Assembly (NCBI GenBank): GCA_022495005.1
Contig: JAGYXB010000687.1
Span: 2,294,001 to 2,358,000 of the forward strand
DNA: 64,000 nucleotides
Source of the DNA: Rhyacophila brunnea
Lineage: Eukaryota > Arthropoda > Insecta > Trichoptera > Rhyacophilidae
Direction: 5' to 3'
Notes under the pieces: model-generated
Seen by the model: only the letters and a program-made list of their open reading frames with translations
What the model was told of the DNA's origin: nothing
Databases searched by the model: none
In this document: positions 34,935 through 45,850 of the stretch, piece by piece
How positions within the stretch are numbered: position 1 is the stretch's first letter
How the letters are laid out: each line of letters begins with the position of its first letter
Made by a program: the position numbers and the translations under genes

Positions 34935-35131
34935 TTTTCCGACCATGTCCGATCCTAATTAGCTCATATGGTCCTCCACAGAATGGAGGTTTTGTATTAA
35001 CAGATTTTGTTTTTACGAGAAATGGATCTCAGTCACTTGCTCAACCTATTAGGTCCATACTCTGACTCATACACAAATTGAAAAGCAATATGTGTACTTG
35101 CCAGACCCAGGATTCAAACCTGTTAAGTTAT
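34935..35131 (-). repeat. SINE-B, copy truncated in the tRNA-like head
   Basis: Matches the complete SINE-B at 46824-47062 over its 3' end and body (CGACCATGTCCGATCCTAAT, CCACAGAATGGAGG, TTTTTACGAGAAATGGAT, ACTTGCTCAACCTATTAGG, TTGCCAGACCCAGGATTC). It stops at the B-box, so the A-box half of the head is missing. Confidence 0.8.
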
Positions 35132-37231
35132 ATGTATGAGTAATTATAGTAGGGTTTGCTATAATAATATTAATAATAAGTAAAATGTAGCTTATTTAAA
35201 CAAATATAGAATTGCCGTCAGACTTATAATTTTTTAGACCTTCAATGTATCATTTTATATGTTAGATACTATTTAATATTTATTGTGTAAAAAATATAGC
35301 CTTTTTAATCGTAATTAAATGCGCTATTGCATAGTCACAATAATAGATATCTTGTCATATTTTTGTGCGACAATATTTTTTTACCATATCGCACATCCGG
35401 TGCAACAACGTCACAAGTGCTAAAAATCAAAATTCAGATTTATGCCAAAAAAGATGCCTAAAAGATCTCCACACCTGGTGCGTCAATGTCTTAAGTGTAG
35501 TTCTTATAGTTTTCGTCAAAGGTTTCATAAATGTCAAATAATGGAACCATGTGACTCTATCAAGTTCACGATCTTTAAATGCTTCTCCTGAAAAAAGTGT
35601 GTTTTGCACTTATGACGTTATTACACTGTATGTGCGGTATGATAATACATACTATTCCCTTATCGCGGACTTTTCAACTTAGTCAAATTCAGATTCCGAG
35701 ATCTGAGAAATTGTATGGTGTACAGCAAAGCCACAAATTGATTTTTAAGGTACCGTAAACGAAAGGGTTTGAAAGTCACTGACTTATAGATGTAACGCAA
35801 TATTGATATTATTACATCGACGCTAGTGGCGGATATCAGATATTGAATTTCGTTTAAAATATGATATTCTCCGTAATATAAGAATTAGAAAAGGCGAATG
35901 TTTTGACACTTTCTTTCGGCCAAATGAATGGACGACAGAGTCAATTATTATGAATTGAATTGCCTTTGTAACAGATTGCATAAAAATATAAACGGAAACT
36001 TTATTATAATAGCTGATAAAATAATTATTGCCGAGAATTGTGTAAGAGAGTAATATGGAATTCGTTAAAACTGTTATAAGAAACTAAAGTTTAATACTTG
36101 CACGGGAGTGCTATCTATTAAAGTTAAAACATAAACAAAGGAGCCATTTTGAAATTTTCTATTTTTATTGCCATATTAATGAAAAAAAATGGATGTAGTA
36201 TAATTACTGGGTATACTGGATCCGCAATTCGTTAATTAATTCAGGTAACCACAAATAAAATAGGTTACTATTACAATATATTAACGTAACTTAATATTCT
36301 ATGCATTTAGGGTTACGACCAGTAATTTTCATACAAACCCTGATAAGATATAAGTATTCTTAATTTTTGCGTTCAAAAAAGACTACGTTGAACTGAAACT
36401 TGTATCAATGATTTCTATAAGGAAATCACAGAAGATTTCATCTGAAAGAAGATTTAAAATCGTTATGCAAATCCTTATTTTCACAACGAAGAACAATGCT
36501 ATCTATAAACACGGGATATATAGGCACTATATTTATGACAGTAATTTTGTATTGAGGCTGTCAGTCGCTCACTACCTCTTGGGACATGCTCTAGATCCAA
36601 ATACATACACAAATATCTATTGACGAAAAAACGAGGATAGTAAGTATCAACCATTTTGGGGGATAGGCAATATTAAATCAATGGATATAATATAACAACG
36701 TATTATAGTATGCCTCTAAAGTCTAAAGTATAAAGTCGTTTAGAAATTACCATATAAAATTCTTATCACAAGACGCCCTTTTCCAGTATGTAATCTGTGA
36801 AGTGAATATTCGCGACAGACGATATTTTCTCATGTAAATTTTATCTTTCTTCCAGTTGTTATCGGGTTTTTATTTAAATTATTAATTAATGACAACCAAC
36901 ATGAGCATTCACGTATACAATATTAATTAATATGAGACACAAAATTATTAAATTAATGTGTTTTTCCAGACGATAGAGTTTGAAATAAAGATCATTTTGG
37001 TATAACTCATTATATTATAATTTTTTCGAGATAGTGTTTTCTGCTGTGCCAATAACAACAAACATAACAAGCATTATTGTGTAATTTTATTAAAAATCAC
37101 ATTTTATTGGGGTGTCAGAGGCAGTGATTGATTTTGAGGCCTCATATGAATAAATCAACTAACAACCATACCTAAATTAAAACTATTAACGTGCATAGTA
37201 AATAATTACAAGATAAAAAGAACTTTTTATA

Positions 37232-37640
37232 TACGACGTTTTTAAATTCTGTGCTGAATCATATAAACTTGACTTGACTAGCTTAAACGATCAAAAAAAT
37301 TGTACTTGATAGAAATAATACTGAAATGTCATTATGACATGTCATATTGATTTCCATAGTAACGCACGTACATATTAATAATTTTGTTGCTAGGACCAGC
37401 AACCAATAATGGTGTCGAAATAACTTTTCATACAAAACAGAATTAAATGAAAATGAATTCAATTCTACTTAAAGATGGCTAAAAGTATTAAAAAAATGCA
37501 TTGGCATCGTGTTCTGATATATTCTAAAAGTTTAAAATGTCTAGCTAGTCGGGAAGGTAGTTCAAATCGATTGCAAGATTTGTATCGGGCAAACAACCAC
37601 CGGACAAATAAGAATACGAGCTAAGAAAAACGTTGTAAAA
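37232..37640 (-). repeat. Element A, copy 4 (reverse orientation)
   Basis: The reverse complement of copies 1-3: ACGTTTTTAAATTCTG, ATCATATAAACTTGACTTGAC, the palindrome region (ACTGAAATGTCATTATGACA), AGTAACGCACGTA, ATTCAATTCTACTTAAAGAT, TCTAGCTAGTCGGGAAGG, AACAACCACCGGACAAATAA and AACGTTGTAAAA. No tRNA-like head is present beside this copy. Confidence 0.85.
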
Positions 37641-37985
37641 TAGCAACGTACCTATATCTTTCCTAGTAACAAAATCTGATAATGTTGGCAGTTTATTTTT
37701 TGTAACAATTACGTAGGTACATATCTATTTCAGCAGTGATGTTATACGTTTTTTAGGGCAGTTGCAGGAATTAAAATATATATATCTACATACAGAATAA
37801 TGTTTCTTAATAATTTAGTTTATACGATGATTTATAATTAGGTACCTAGGTACCTAAGTCCTTTTATTTTTAATTATACCTACCGCTTTAGTTGCAAAAA
37901 CTTAAAAGAGATTTAAATATTTCCAATTCCAGGAAATTCAGATTCAAGAATCGAATATGATCCCTTAACATACATTAATCAGTAA

Positions 37986-38347
37986 TAAACTATTTCTTTT
38001 ATTCAACGAATTTTCACAAGATTTTGAGAATGTAACATTCTATATATAAAACATATATTACTTGAAAATACCTCAGATATATATACACACTAGAAAAAAA
38101 ATATTTGAAAAAAATATAATACGAACCTCGACGGGATAATAACGCAGTTTGATAAGCATTTCATGTATGACCTACTAGTTTAAATTATCGTAATTAGATA
38201 GGAATCTCATAGCATAACTGGTTAATGCATAGATTGGCGTGACACCAATGGTTATACGGGTTCAAATCCCGTCGATGTTCGTATTTTTTTCAAATATATT
38301 TTTTCTAGTGGATAATATATTTGAGGTGTTTTCAACTTATGTACGTT
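37986..38347. repeat. SINE-A head-to-head composite with 13-bp TSD
   Basis: 362 bp flanked by CATTAATCAGTAA at 37973-37985 and 38348-38360. The left part (37986-38136) is SINE-A reversed from its 3' tail to the B-box (CCTCGACGGGA). The right part (from 38137) is SINE-A forward, from the leader (AATAACGCAGTTTGATAAGC) through the tRNA-like head (ACTGGTTAATGCATAGA, then B-box GGGTTCAAATCCC) into the body (TTTTTTCTAGTGG, TTTTCAACTTATG). About 100 bp of body is present in both orientations. The single flanking duplication shows that it inserted as one unit. Confidence 0.85.
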
Positions 38348-39852
38348 CATTAATCAGTAAGTAGTTCTATTCTAGTTTATATGAAACTGGCTGAGCTTTT
38401 TAAGTGGACTGTAATCATTTTGAGGGATGATGAGGAGGTCGGATCTAGGGGTGGGGGCGATGGAACAAAATGCCAGACACTAACCTTTGTGATGATGTAT
38501 GATGGCTCCGTGGTCTGGTTTCAACTTTCATTCGCGCGGTATTGTTGTTTTGGGTCACCCGGTTTGTAAACTCACGCACTTTGTGACACAGTTTTATGGA
38601 TTATATGTGAGGGTGTATGAATGATGATGATAGATTCTTAATGAGTCTGTATTTATTGAGCGACGGTAAGCTATTAGAAGCCCGCTCACGCCCGCTATCG
38701 AGATGCAACTGAATATTCTTTGTAACACCGGCTTTCATCACCCTTAATTGCTTATTGATTGTCTGGTGACAATAACACTGGGGATTAGGATATGGGTGAG
38801 GAGATAAGGAGTGGAATGGGAATATAAATGGCCCAACCATAAAGTATATGGAAAAAAAACTGGTAAAAAGAGCTGGTAATGTTCACGAATAACTACTGTT
38901 AATGTTTATTTATTTGATAAAGTATTAAAATTAATTATATGCAACACTCAGGAGAAAAATAACAAGATTAAAAATGCAAAATACGAATCACAAAAACGTA
39001 GAGTTACAGCGAACACAATAAAATCTTAATGAAGATAAAATCGATAACATTACCACGAACAGACGTAGAAAATACGTTTTCACGCCTAATAAAAAATCTG
39101 TGAAATAAAAAGTCTCTCTTTTATTTACTGTCCAAAGAGCATGACTTCTCCATTAGAGTATATCTTATTTTTTAGCATGTGCCTAATCAATTTCTCTATG
39201 GCGATATATTTTTTTTTCTCAACGACATTGAACTTCCGTTTCTATGCGGCATACGTAAACATTTTATTTCCGCTACATGGTCGATTATACAAAAAAAATG
39301 ATCCAGTAGTCTGCCATCCATCCGAAAGCGAATTTTATATTTATTACAAGACGAGTTTTTACAAACTATTTTTTATGAACTTTTTGGAATGGTTTCATTC
39401 GAATATCGCTGGCACGTCCAACGCATCGATTGCACCCTAGGCCCACATAGACCAACCACAGGAGTGAGGAAAAGAGAATACTTATCTGAATCTCTGCACT
39501 TTAAGTCACCGTCACAATAAAAAATCGGTGTGTGTACTTTTGTATGCGCGTTAGAAGTTATACTTCTTTGGCGTAACAAAACAAAAACAAAACTTGTGAT
39601 AACCTAGATTCTTCAACTAGCTCTTAATTATCTTATTAAATTACACACTCAAGAAAAAGGACCGCTTATTGAAACGCTGTTGGTTTATTTCTATACACTC
39701 TAACTTATATTACTAAATTATATAAATATTTATCGTTCTTTTTATTTTTAATGTAACAACTTTAAAGTAAGCCACTACATATGACGTTTAATAATTTGTT
39801 TACGTATCTAAACTATAATACGATACTCTATAATCGTCACGATTGGAGTATC

Positions 39853-39930
39853 ATACTGTGGCGTAATTGTAGTGCGTTCGGCTGATAACCGAACAATCGG
39901 TGGTTCGAATCCAATCGAGTGCGTTTATTT
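39853..39930 (+). repeat. tRNA-Ile-like sequence, probable SINE head
   Basis: Contains GTGGCGTAATTGTAGTGCG (A-box-like), an anticodon arm GTTCGG-CTGATAA-CCGAAC with a perfect six-base stem and seven-base loop (anticodon position GAT, Ile), and GGTGGTTCGAATCCAA (B-box-like). The T stem pairs in only three positions and no acceptor stem closes, so it is more likely a tRNA-Ile-derived SINE or pseudogene than a working tRNA. Confidence 0.6.
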
Positions 39931-40184
39931 TTGTGTGAAAAAATAAATTATGTGTTACATGCCACACGCCAAAAATACACTTTGATCTGATTTTCCAAAC
40001 GCGCCTAAAGAAGTATAACTTCAAAAATCTGATTAAAATAATTATTCTAATCAAATTAAAGTCAGTACACGGGGGAGATCGTAAAGGTCTTTTCTCTCCA
40101 AGGTTTGACCATAATACATTTAATTATGATAGAAATAACCCACATTATACTGAATACCAACCAATGCCACGGCGGATGTTCATG

Positions 40185-40710
40185 TGTTTCTACAGTACAA
40201 ATTTGAAGGACGCATAACGTGGTATACGTTTGAGATATTATGGGGGATGGTGTCTCTTTGTAGATAAACATTATTTGCCTATTTCAACTGTAGGTAGGTA
40301 CAGTTTTATTTGTCATTTGAAGTGAATAATACAGTCAGGGCTCAAAATGGACCAGAGCGTCGTTCCGGTTCGTTAAATCGGTAAAATTATCGCTCCGTCT
40401 CGTGGAAAAAATATTTTGACCGTCTAAGCTAGATTGCCCATATAATAGAAAATCTAACACACTTATTTTTATAAAATACACATAAAATTTGACAACTATG
40501 TAAATACCTGCAGAAATTTGTCGAGCGCTCCGTTTTGTAAATTTTTCCAAGTCGAGCGCTGTCTACAGCACAGCTTCGAAGGATGCATAACGTGGTATAT
40601 GTTTGAGATATGGCGGATGGTATCTCTTTGTAGATAACCATTATTTGCCTATTTTAACTGTATGTAGGTATAGTTTTATTTGTCATTTGAAGTGAACAAT
40701 ATAGTTTTGC
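40185..40710 (+). repeat. Direct repeats of about 150 bp, spaced 372 bp apart
   Basis: Units at about 40189-40337 and 40561-40707 share GGACGCATAACGTGGTATAC (GGATGCATAACGTGGTATAT in the second), GATGGT.TCTCTTTGTAGATAA, CATTATTTGCCTATTT, GTAGGTA and TTTATTTGTCATTTGAAGTG. They are about 90% alike by eye. The 220-bp spacer is unique. They could be a local duplication or remnants of terminal direct repeats. No coding. Confidence 0.8.
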
Positions 40711-41089
40711 GCACATAACAGGCACCTATTACAGAATCAACGACGCCATGTTGAATCGTTTCCTTAGCCTACAGCTCTACAATAATACATTTAATATCCT
40801 CACGTGTGGCAATTCTTGCGTGTCCTATTACTAACATCTGTGAATGGTAAAATGGCGGGACGGTCGTTGACGTTTCAATGAAATGAGGCGCACCCCATGA
40901 CAAGCCTGTCTTTTCCAAAATGGCATGCTACATACAAACGGACTATTCCGACAAGAAAATTGTTAGCATTTTTCTCTATGAAATTACTAATAATTAGACC
41001 CCACGAAATAAATGAATTCACCAGAAATAAAAACACCAGATAGTAATACTATAACAACTTTATTAAATCTAGGTAAATAAGTTTTCTTA

Positions 41090-41602
41090 TTCGCTAAAAG
41101 TCTTATAATACTTATTATGACTTTAAATATTCTCAAGTTATCAGTTTGTATTCTAGATGTATTTTATTCGTGACAATAACTGTTTACATGTAAAAGTGCT
41201 GACTGTCTCCAATCTCATTCTTCAAGAGCGAGACGCGATGTTGTCATTTTATAGTACTATATGACAGGACGTATTGAAAATCGGTTAACCTCAAAATGAG
41301 TAAGTAGTTAGTTTTTTTACCGGCAGTTTCGCCATTATCGTTCTACTCCGCAGGCGCAGATATTACTTGCGCTTTAAAATTCAGAAGCTTCCAAACTTGT
41401 TTGATTCATGCACGCAATCTTGCCAACTGTAGGATAATACATGTTTACTCATACATTTTCTTACTGTGAACAGTAAATCCATGCACGTGTAAACGGGTAT
41501 TATGTATTCTTTTTTTAAACTTTTTCTTACAATACCTACTTATTATGACTTTAAATATTCTCAAGTTGTCAGTTTGTATTATAGATGTATTTTATTATGT
41601 TC
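41090..41602 (+). repeat. Direct repeats of about 75 bp, spaced 430 bp apart
   Basis: Units at about 41100-41172 and 41527-41600 share ACTTATTATGACTTTAAATA, TTCTCAAGTT.TCAGTTTGTA and TAGATGTATTTTATT, nearly identical. The spacer contains GC-richer unique sequence (for example TCCGCAGGCGCAGATATTAC). With the pair at 40185-40710, this 1.4-kb region holds two nested-looking direct-repeat pairs of unknown origin. Confidence 0.75.
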
Positions 41603-42629
41603 ATTATCTATGATTGGAATTTTAGCAGTTTTTCGAAAATCAAATACACACTAGTGCAGATTAAATGGCTGCGTCATATTTTATTATTTAAAATTTCTTT
41701 ATTATGGTATTCATTGCTTTTGGGTATATTTCTCCGAACAGAGGAGAATTCTGATTTAAATTAAGAACAATGATTGAATGTTCAAAAAACAATATTATTT
41801 ATTCAACGCTGATAGTGAGTAAAGTCTTTACTTACATTCTAAAAAGACAATGATGTTCTTCCATTATTTGTCATCTGACCTTTTTTAGCTGTTCAAAATA
41901 AAATTGCTTGCGCAACAACAAAAAAATAGGTTCAAATTGCTCAATATCCGGCTGCGTAGCGTTTTTCTTCGCAAGTCAACAACATACCCACCCAAACACA
42001 AAATATACTTACCATATTTTAGCCATATGCAAAAAAAAAAACGAAATGTTAATGTTATGAATAAAAGTGGGTAGGTCTATGTTCAAAATTATATAACCGC
42101 AAATCTGAATTGTTGAAAGAGTTATAAAGTGCTATTTTTTTATGACTCGTCATTCTTCTGCCTTAACTAGAACGTCGTAATTAATAGTTCGTGTAAAATA
42201 AATTGTGTATCATAGCTCAATTACACAATTTATAACTATTTCTACATATTATATTTTATGACACACGGTTTATGTAAAAAAGTACTTCTCATGATTTCTA
42301 TAATTGATATTAGTCAGGTAATTTGATGTTAAGAAATCTATGGTTTGTAGAGAAATAGGGTAAATTATGGAAACCAGTTCATTAGGAAAGATGTAAACGT
42401 AAATACAAATAATATATTCCCTCTGTACATTAATTAAATGGTTTATATTGTCAGCAATTAATTGGATTATTAATTGCAGGCAAGTAAAATTGATGGCATC
42501 GTTAATTTTGTGTCTCGTTCTAATCATGGTATCATTGATTATCAATAAAATTTATAGATATCCGTTAGATACATAGATTGATCTCTTAAATCTCTGAATA
42601 TAAAATTAGATTCAAATAGAAATCATTAT

Positions 42630-42937
42630 TAATAAACCATTTCTTTTATTTAACGAATAATACATGGGATTTTGAGAATGTAACATTCCATATATTGAAC
42701 ATATAACTTGACAACACTTCAGATATATACCCACTAGAAAAAATCATACTTGAAAAAAATACGATGCTCGACGGGATTTGAACCCGTATAACTAATGGTA
42801 TCGTGCCAACTGTGCATTAACCAACTATCTCCTATCTATTATTATCCTCTTATCTAATTGAAACGATTTAAGCCGGTAGGTCATACATGACATGCTTATT
42901 AAATTGCGTTATTATTGACTATCGGTTTTTGTGTGTT
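42630..42937 (-). repeat. SINE-A, complete copy with 10-bp TSD
   Basis: 308 bp flanked by AAATCATTAT at 42620-42629 and 42938-42947. On the - strand it has a leader of about 95 bp (ACCGATAGTCAATAATAACG, TCATGTATGACCTACCGG), then a tRNA-like head with A-box-like AGTTGGTTAATGCACAG and B-box GGGTTCAAATCCCG. A T-rich body follows (TTTTTTCTAGTGGGTATATA), then a tail with GGAATGTTACATTC and a final GAATAAAAG-type end (here AAATAAAAGAAATGG). This is the best reference copy of the family in the window. Confidence 0.85.
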
Positions 42938-43039
42938 AAATCATTATGTATGAATAGTATCTTAACGCATTCGCTGCTAACTATATAATGAGATTTTAAT
43001 TGCCCCCTTTAAAATGCACGTTGATTACATCGATCGGCC

Positions 43040-43745
43040 GCCTGGCAATTACGCGCATGCGCGTCTTCAGCGTCCAAAGTATTAATATTCTTCTTGTGTT
43101 CTTTCGTGGCTCCGAAGGTTGGCAAATATCTTGATGGTTTGGTGTACGGCGTACAGAGTACTTGCAAGCATTCATCAACTGGAGAAGAAGATTAGAAGAT
43201 CAAGCAGTATTGAATGTCTGTTTGAGATGGCCAAGGTCCACACAAGACTGTAGCGCCAAGAAAAAACTGAGTCTTTGACCTGGGGTGAACTTGGAATCCA
43301 AATGTTTGTTCAACGCATGCGTGCTATTTGTGTTACTGTTTGACTGAAAGACATGGTATTATGCCAAGCTTCGAAGGTTTCGACTTTTGAGCATTGAGAA
43401 TCGATGTACATTGGTAGGAACGCGTTACGAATACCCGAGTTCGCAAGTGGATACTGTAACCCTCGATGATTGAAGTGGTCACGAAGAGACTATTTACGTG
43501 GCTGGGACATGTGTTCCGGGTGCCGCCAGGGAGTGCGTCGCTTTGTATCTTTGTGGCATAACCTCTAGGGTTCCGTTGCCGTTGCCGACCCTCTCTCATC
43601 CTGCAACGGTGATAAAAAAGCGACGCTCTGCAGTTCTCACAAAGGCGGGAGGTGTAAGACGTGGTTATGGACTGAGAAAAGTGATGCGACCATGTGCTTT
43701 TCCAATGACACTATGCTGAGGCGTAACAGGTCGAAGTAAGCAAAT
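43040..43745 (+). pseudogene. LINE relic, degraded
   Basis: The + strand at about 43485-43530 reads KRLFTWLGHVFRVP, close to the WLGHV.RM motif at the end of RTE-like reverse transcriptases. Shortly before, it reads near-LINE sequence around the GATGGCCAAGGTCCACACAA words at 43226. The rest is frame-shifted and only moderately GC-rich (43000-43745). It lies just upstream of the kinase exon at 43881. Exact ends are uncertain. Confidence 0.5.
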
Positions 43746-43880
43746 AGTATTTGATCTGGGCACATGATTGAAATCCCCGACCTAATGAAAAAGAGCATAG
43801 CCAAAATTTACACAAATAGACACACCTATAATATAAATGAAAATATATCTAAAATACCTGTGTGTTTGTTATTTTTTCAG

Positions 43881-44044
43881 AGGCATTGAAGGTGTACGGT
43901 GGCCGACTAACAGAATATGAGCGAGCTGAAGTGGACAAGTTTCCCGAAGTTTGGTATCTTGGACTGGATGCTGCCAAGGTTCTTGGACGACCAGGGGCAC
44001 CTCTCAACGCTGGATATGATGATGACAACGGTAGCTACAATAAG
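43881..44044 (+). CDS. Dyrk2: DYRK2/smi35A-like kinase, internal exon (N-terminal accessory region and DH box)
   Basis: Bounded by the acceptor TTATTTTTTCAG and donor AAG|GTAAAA. The exon starts in phase 1 (AG completes a Glu codon) and encodes ALKVYGGRLTEYERAEVDK, FPEVWYLGLDAAKV, LGRPGAPLNAGYDDDNGSY and NK, ending in phase 0. This is the NAPA region of class II DYRKs, needed for tyrosine autophosphorylation during folding. It finishes in the DYRK-homology box (YDDDNGSY), directly before the kinase domain. It is very close to Drosophila smi35A and vertebrate DYRK2/4 as I remember them. The next exon should begin V.HDH and is not in the window. Class II DYRKs phosphorylate regulators of the cell cycle, stress response and microtubules; in flies smi35A affects olfaction. 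Confidence 0.96.
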
Positions 44045-44314
44045 GTAAAATGACATACTTACTAATAATATGCTTATGTTAGATATTATATTGAAAAGGA
44101 TTCTATTTAATGAAGAAATAGTAGTGAGAAAAACATCTTTATGAAGTACTTAACTACAAATTAGAGCTATGGATATTAACAGTTATTTTGAGTGTAATAT
44201 AAAAATTCCATATTATTAAGAACAGTATAACACATACAGATTACAGCAACGTTATAATTACAATACTAGTATTATGGAGTATAATGACTATAATGTATAC
44301 ACTATGTCAGATCT

Positions 44315-44400
44315 TCTTCTTCTTGGTCATTCCCTCATGGCTGAAGATCGTGACCACCTTAAAATTCTGTCATCTTTTGAGAGACCAAGACAGTAAACAT
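44315..44400. repeat. Element D, partial copy
   Basis: TCTTCTTCTTGGTCATTCCC, TCATGGCTGAAGATCGTGAC and CACCTTAAAATTCTG match the reverse strand of 6620-6690 closely. It stops after GAGACCAAGAC and abuts a SINE-C copy. Confidence 0.6.
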
Positions 44401-44404
44401 ATAA

Positions 44405-44627
44405 AAATATTATAAACATATGTATTCTTTTTTAACACTACAATAGTCGTAGAGGCCCAATGACAGTAGTGCAGTTTAACAGTAGTGTATTTAGTAATAG
44501 AAGTGAAACAATCACAAATACCCAGGTTTTGAGAAAATCACATAAATATATTGTGTCCTCACCGGGTTCGAACCCGGAGTTCCCGGATGAAAGCCCAGTG
44601 CCTTACGCACTGCACTATAAGAGCCTA
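44405..44627 (-). repeat. SINE-C, copy 2
   Basis: On the - strand there is a tRNA-like head GGCTCTTATAGTGCAGTGCG (A-box-like) and CTCCGGGTTCGAACCCGG. Its T-arm has a perfect five-base stem (CCGGG/CCCGG) around TTCGAAC. The body, CACAATATATTTATGTGATT, TTTTCTCAAAACCTGGG, ACACTACTGT and GACTATTGTAGT, matches the copy at 25079-25290. Confidence 0.8.
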
Positions 44628-45639
44628 CTTGATAATATTGAATGTATTATTATAGTACATTTGAAAAAATGTATATAATAGAACCATAATAATATCTTGG
44701 CTATGATTTTATAGCGCTGTATGTAATTTTATAGACTATAATAATAGCAGGAGTTGAGGGCGTAGATACCTGAAATTGCGGAGGTTTAGTAGTTCCCCAG
44801 ATCACCGTTATGACGTCCGTAGCCAAGATATTATGGTAAGGCTTATAATAGATACGTCTAGGGTTATCATATCGAAAGAAAAGTATTGATTCAAAAGTAT
44901 CAAAGTATTGGGGTTAAAAGTCATCGATACTCTTTTGACGGCCCTAGTTCTGTCCAACATTGAAAACGGTATTTTGCAAACCCTTCTTTTTATGCCATAT
45001 CCGTTATCTGATGTCGGCTATGATTTTAGCCATTTCTTCCCTGTCGATTGCTGTTGTAAAGATTTATAGCTCTAGATTTTTATTTTACGCATAGTAGGTA
45101 CACTTAAAATTATTGTAAACGCGTTTTTAAACATTCCAATGGGTCGTCGGTAAAAGGTTTGTAGAGAATGTGACGTCAGAGTACCAAGAAAATATAAGTT
45201 ACTGGATTCTTTAGTACATACTTCAATTTAAAGGTAAATTATAATAAATAATTCGCATGAATCATAGACGAAAGCAATGGACGTGAGTAAATTTCTAGTC
45301 CTGCTCGGTCCAAATGTTTTTGAAACTTTTCAAAAGTAGGTATGCTATTAGTATAATATATATATTATCGATGTTCTAACATTAACACCTCGTATTTGAC
45401 ATTCAATATCTTTGACAGGGGAGAGTTAAAATGTTATAGGTACAAAAACTATTAAATGAAATTAAATAAAATCAAAAATAGGCTGATTGATAAAATTATT
45501 TAGTTTATTTCCTAATGTAACTGAATTTTTGTTTTTATTTCATTTGATTACTAGACTTTTTATAACATTTTAATTCTCCTTATTGAAAATATTGAATATT
45601 AGATACGAGATGTCAATGATAGACCCTCGTTATATATTA

Positions 45640-45850
45640 TAATAGGCTGGACATGTCGCTCGGCGAGTAAACAACCACTGGATAAATTCCATCAGACAGT
45701 AAAACCCAAGAGGCACAAAACGCCCACACAAGAACCACTGGATAGACGAATTCATAAAGTTCGATGTATGATGACAGTAAAGCACTAGGGACCGAGAAGA
45801 GTCCTACATCCAGCAGTCGATCGACCCCGGTTGATGATGATGATATAGAT
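45640..45850 (+). pseudogene. LINE 3' relic with GAT-repeat tail
   Basis: Frame-shifted + strand sequence recalls the end of an RTE-like RT: GCTGGACATGTCGCTCGGCG (LDMSL/GHV.RR), then HWIDEFIKF-like codons near 45740, then DREESYIQQSIDPG-like codons. It finishes in GATGATGATGAT at 45833-45845, the simple tail used by this LINE type. Only the 3' part is present. Confidence 0.55.

Larger units (their letters stand above)
21522..43880 (+). other. 22.4-kb phase-1 intron of the DYRK gene
   Basis: Bounded by the donor GTGAGA at 21522 and the acceptor TTATTTTTTCAG ending at 43880. Joining the flanking exons restores a continuous frame (Gly-like G base plus AG gives Glu). It holds the mariner, the RTE-like LINE, the jockey-type LINE and many smaller repeats. 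Stretches in which I see nothing identifiable are about 21740-22530, 24660-25060, 30790-31330, 31790-32330, 35140-37225, 38365-39840 and 41610-42615. Confidence 0.9.

Noticed and set aside
39853..39930. Functional tRNA-Ile gene
   Set aside because: The anticodon arm is perfect, but the T stem is damaged and no acceptor stem closes, so I treat it as SINE-derived.
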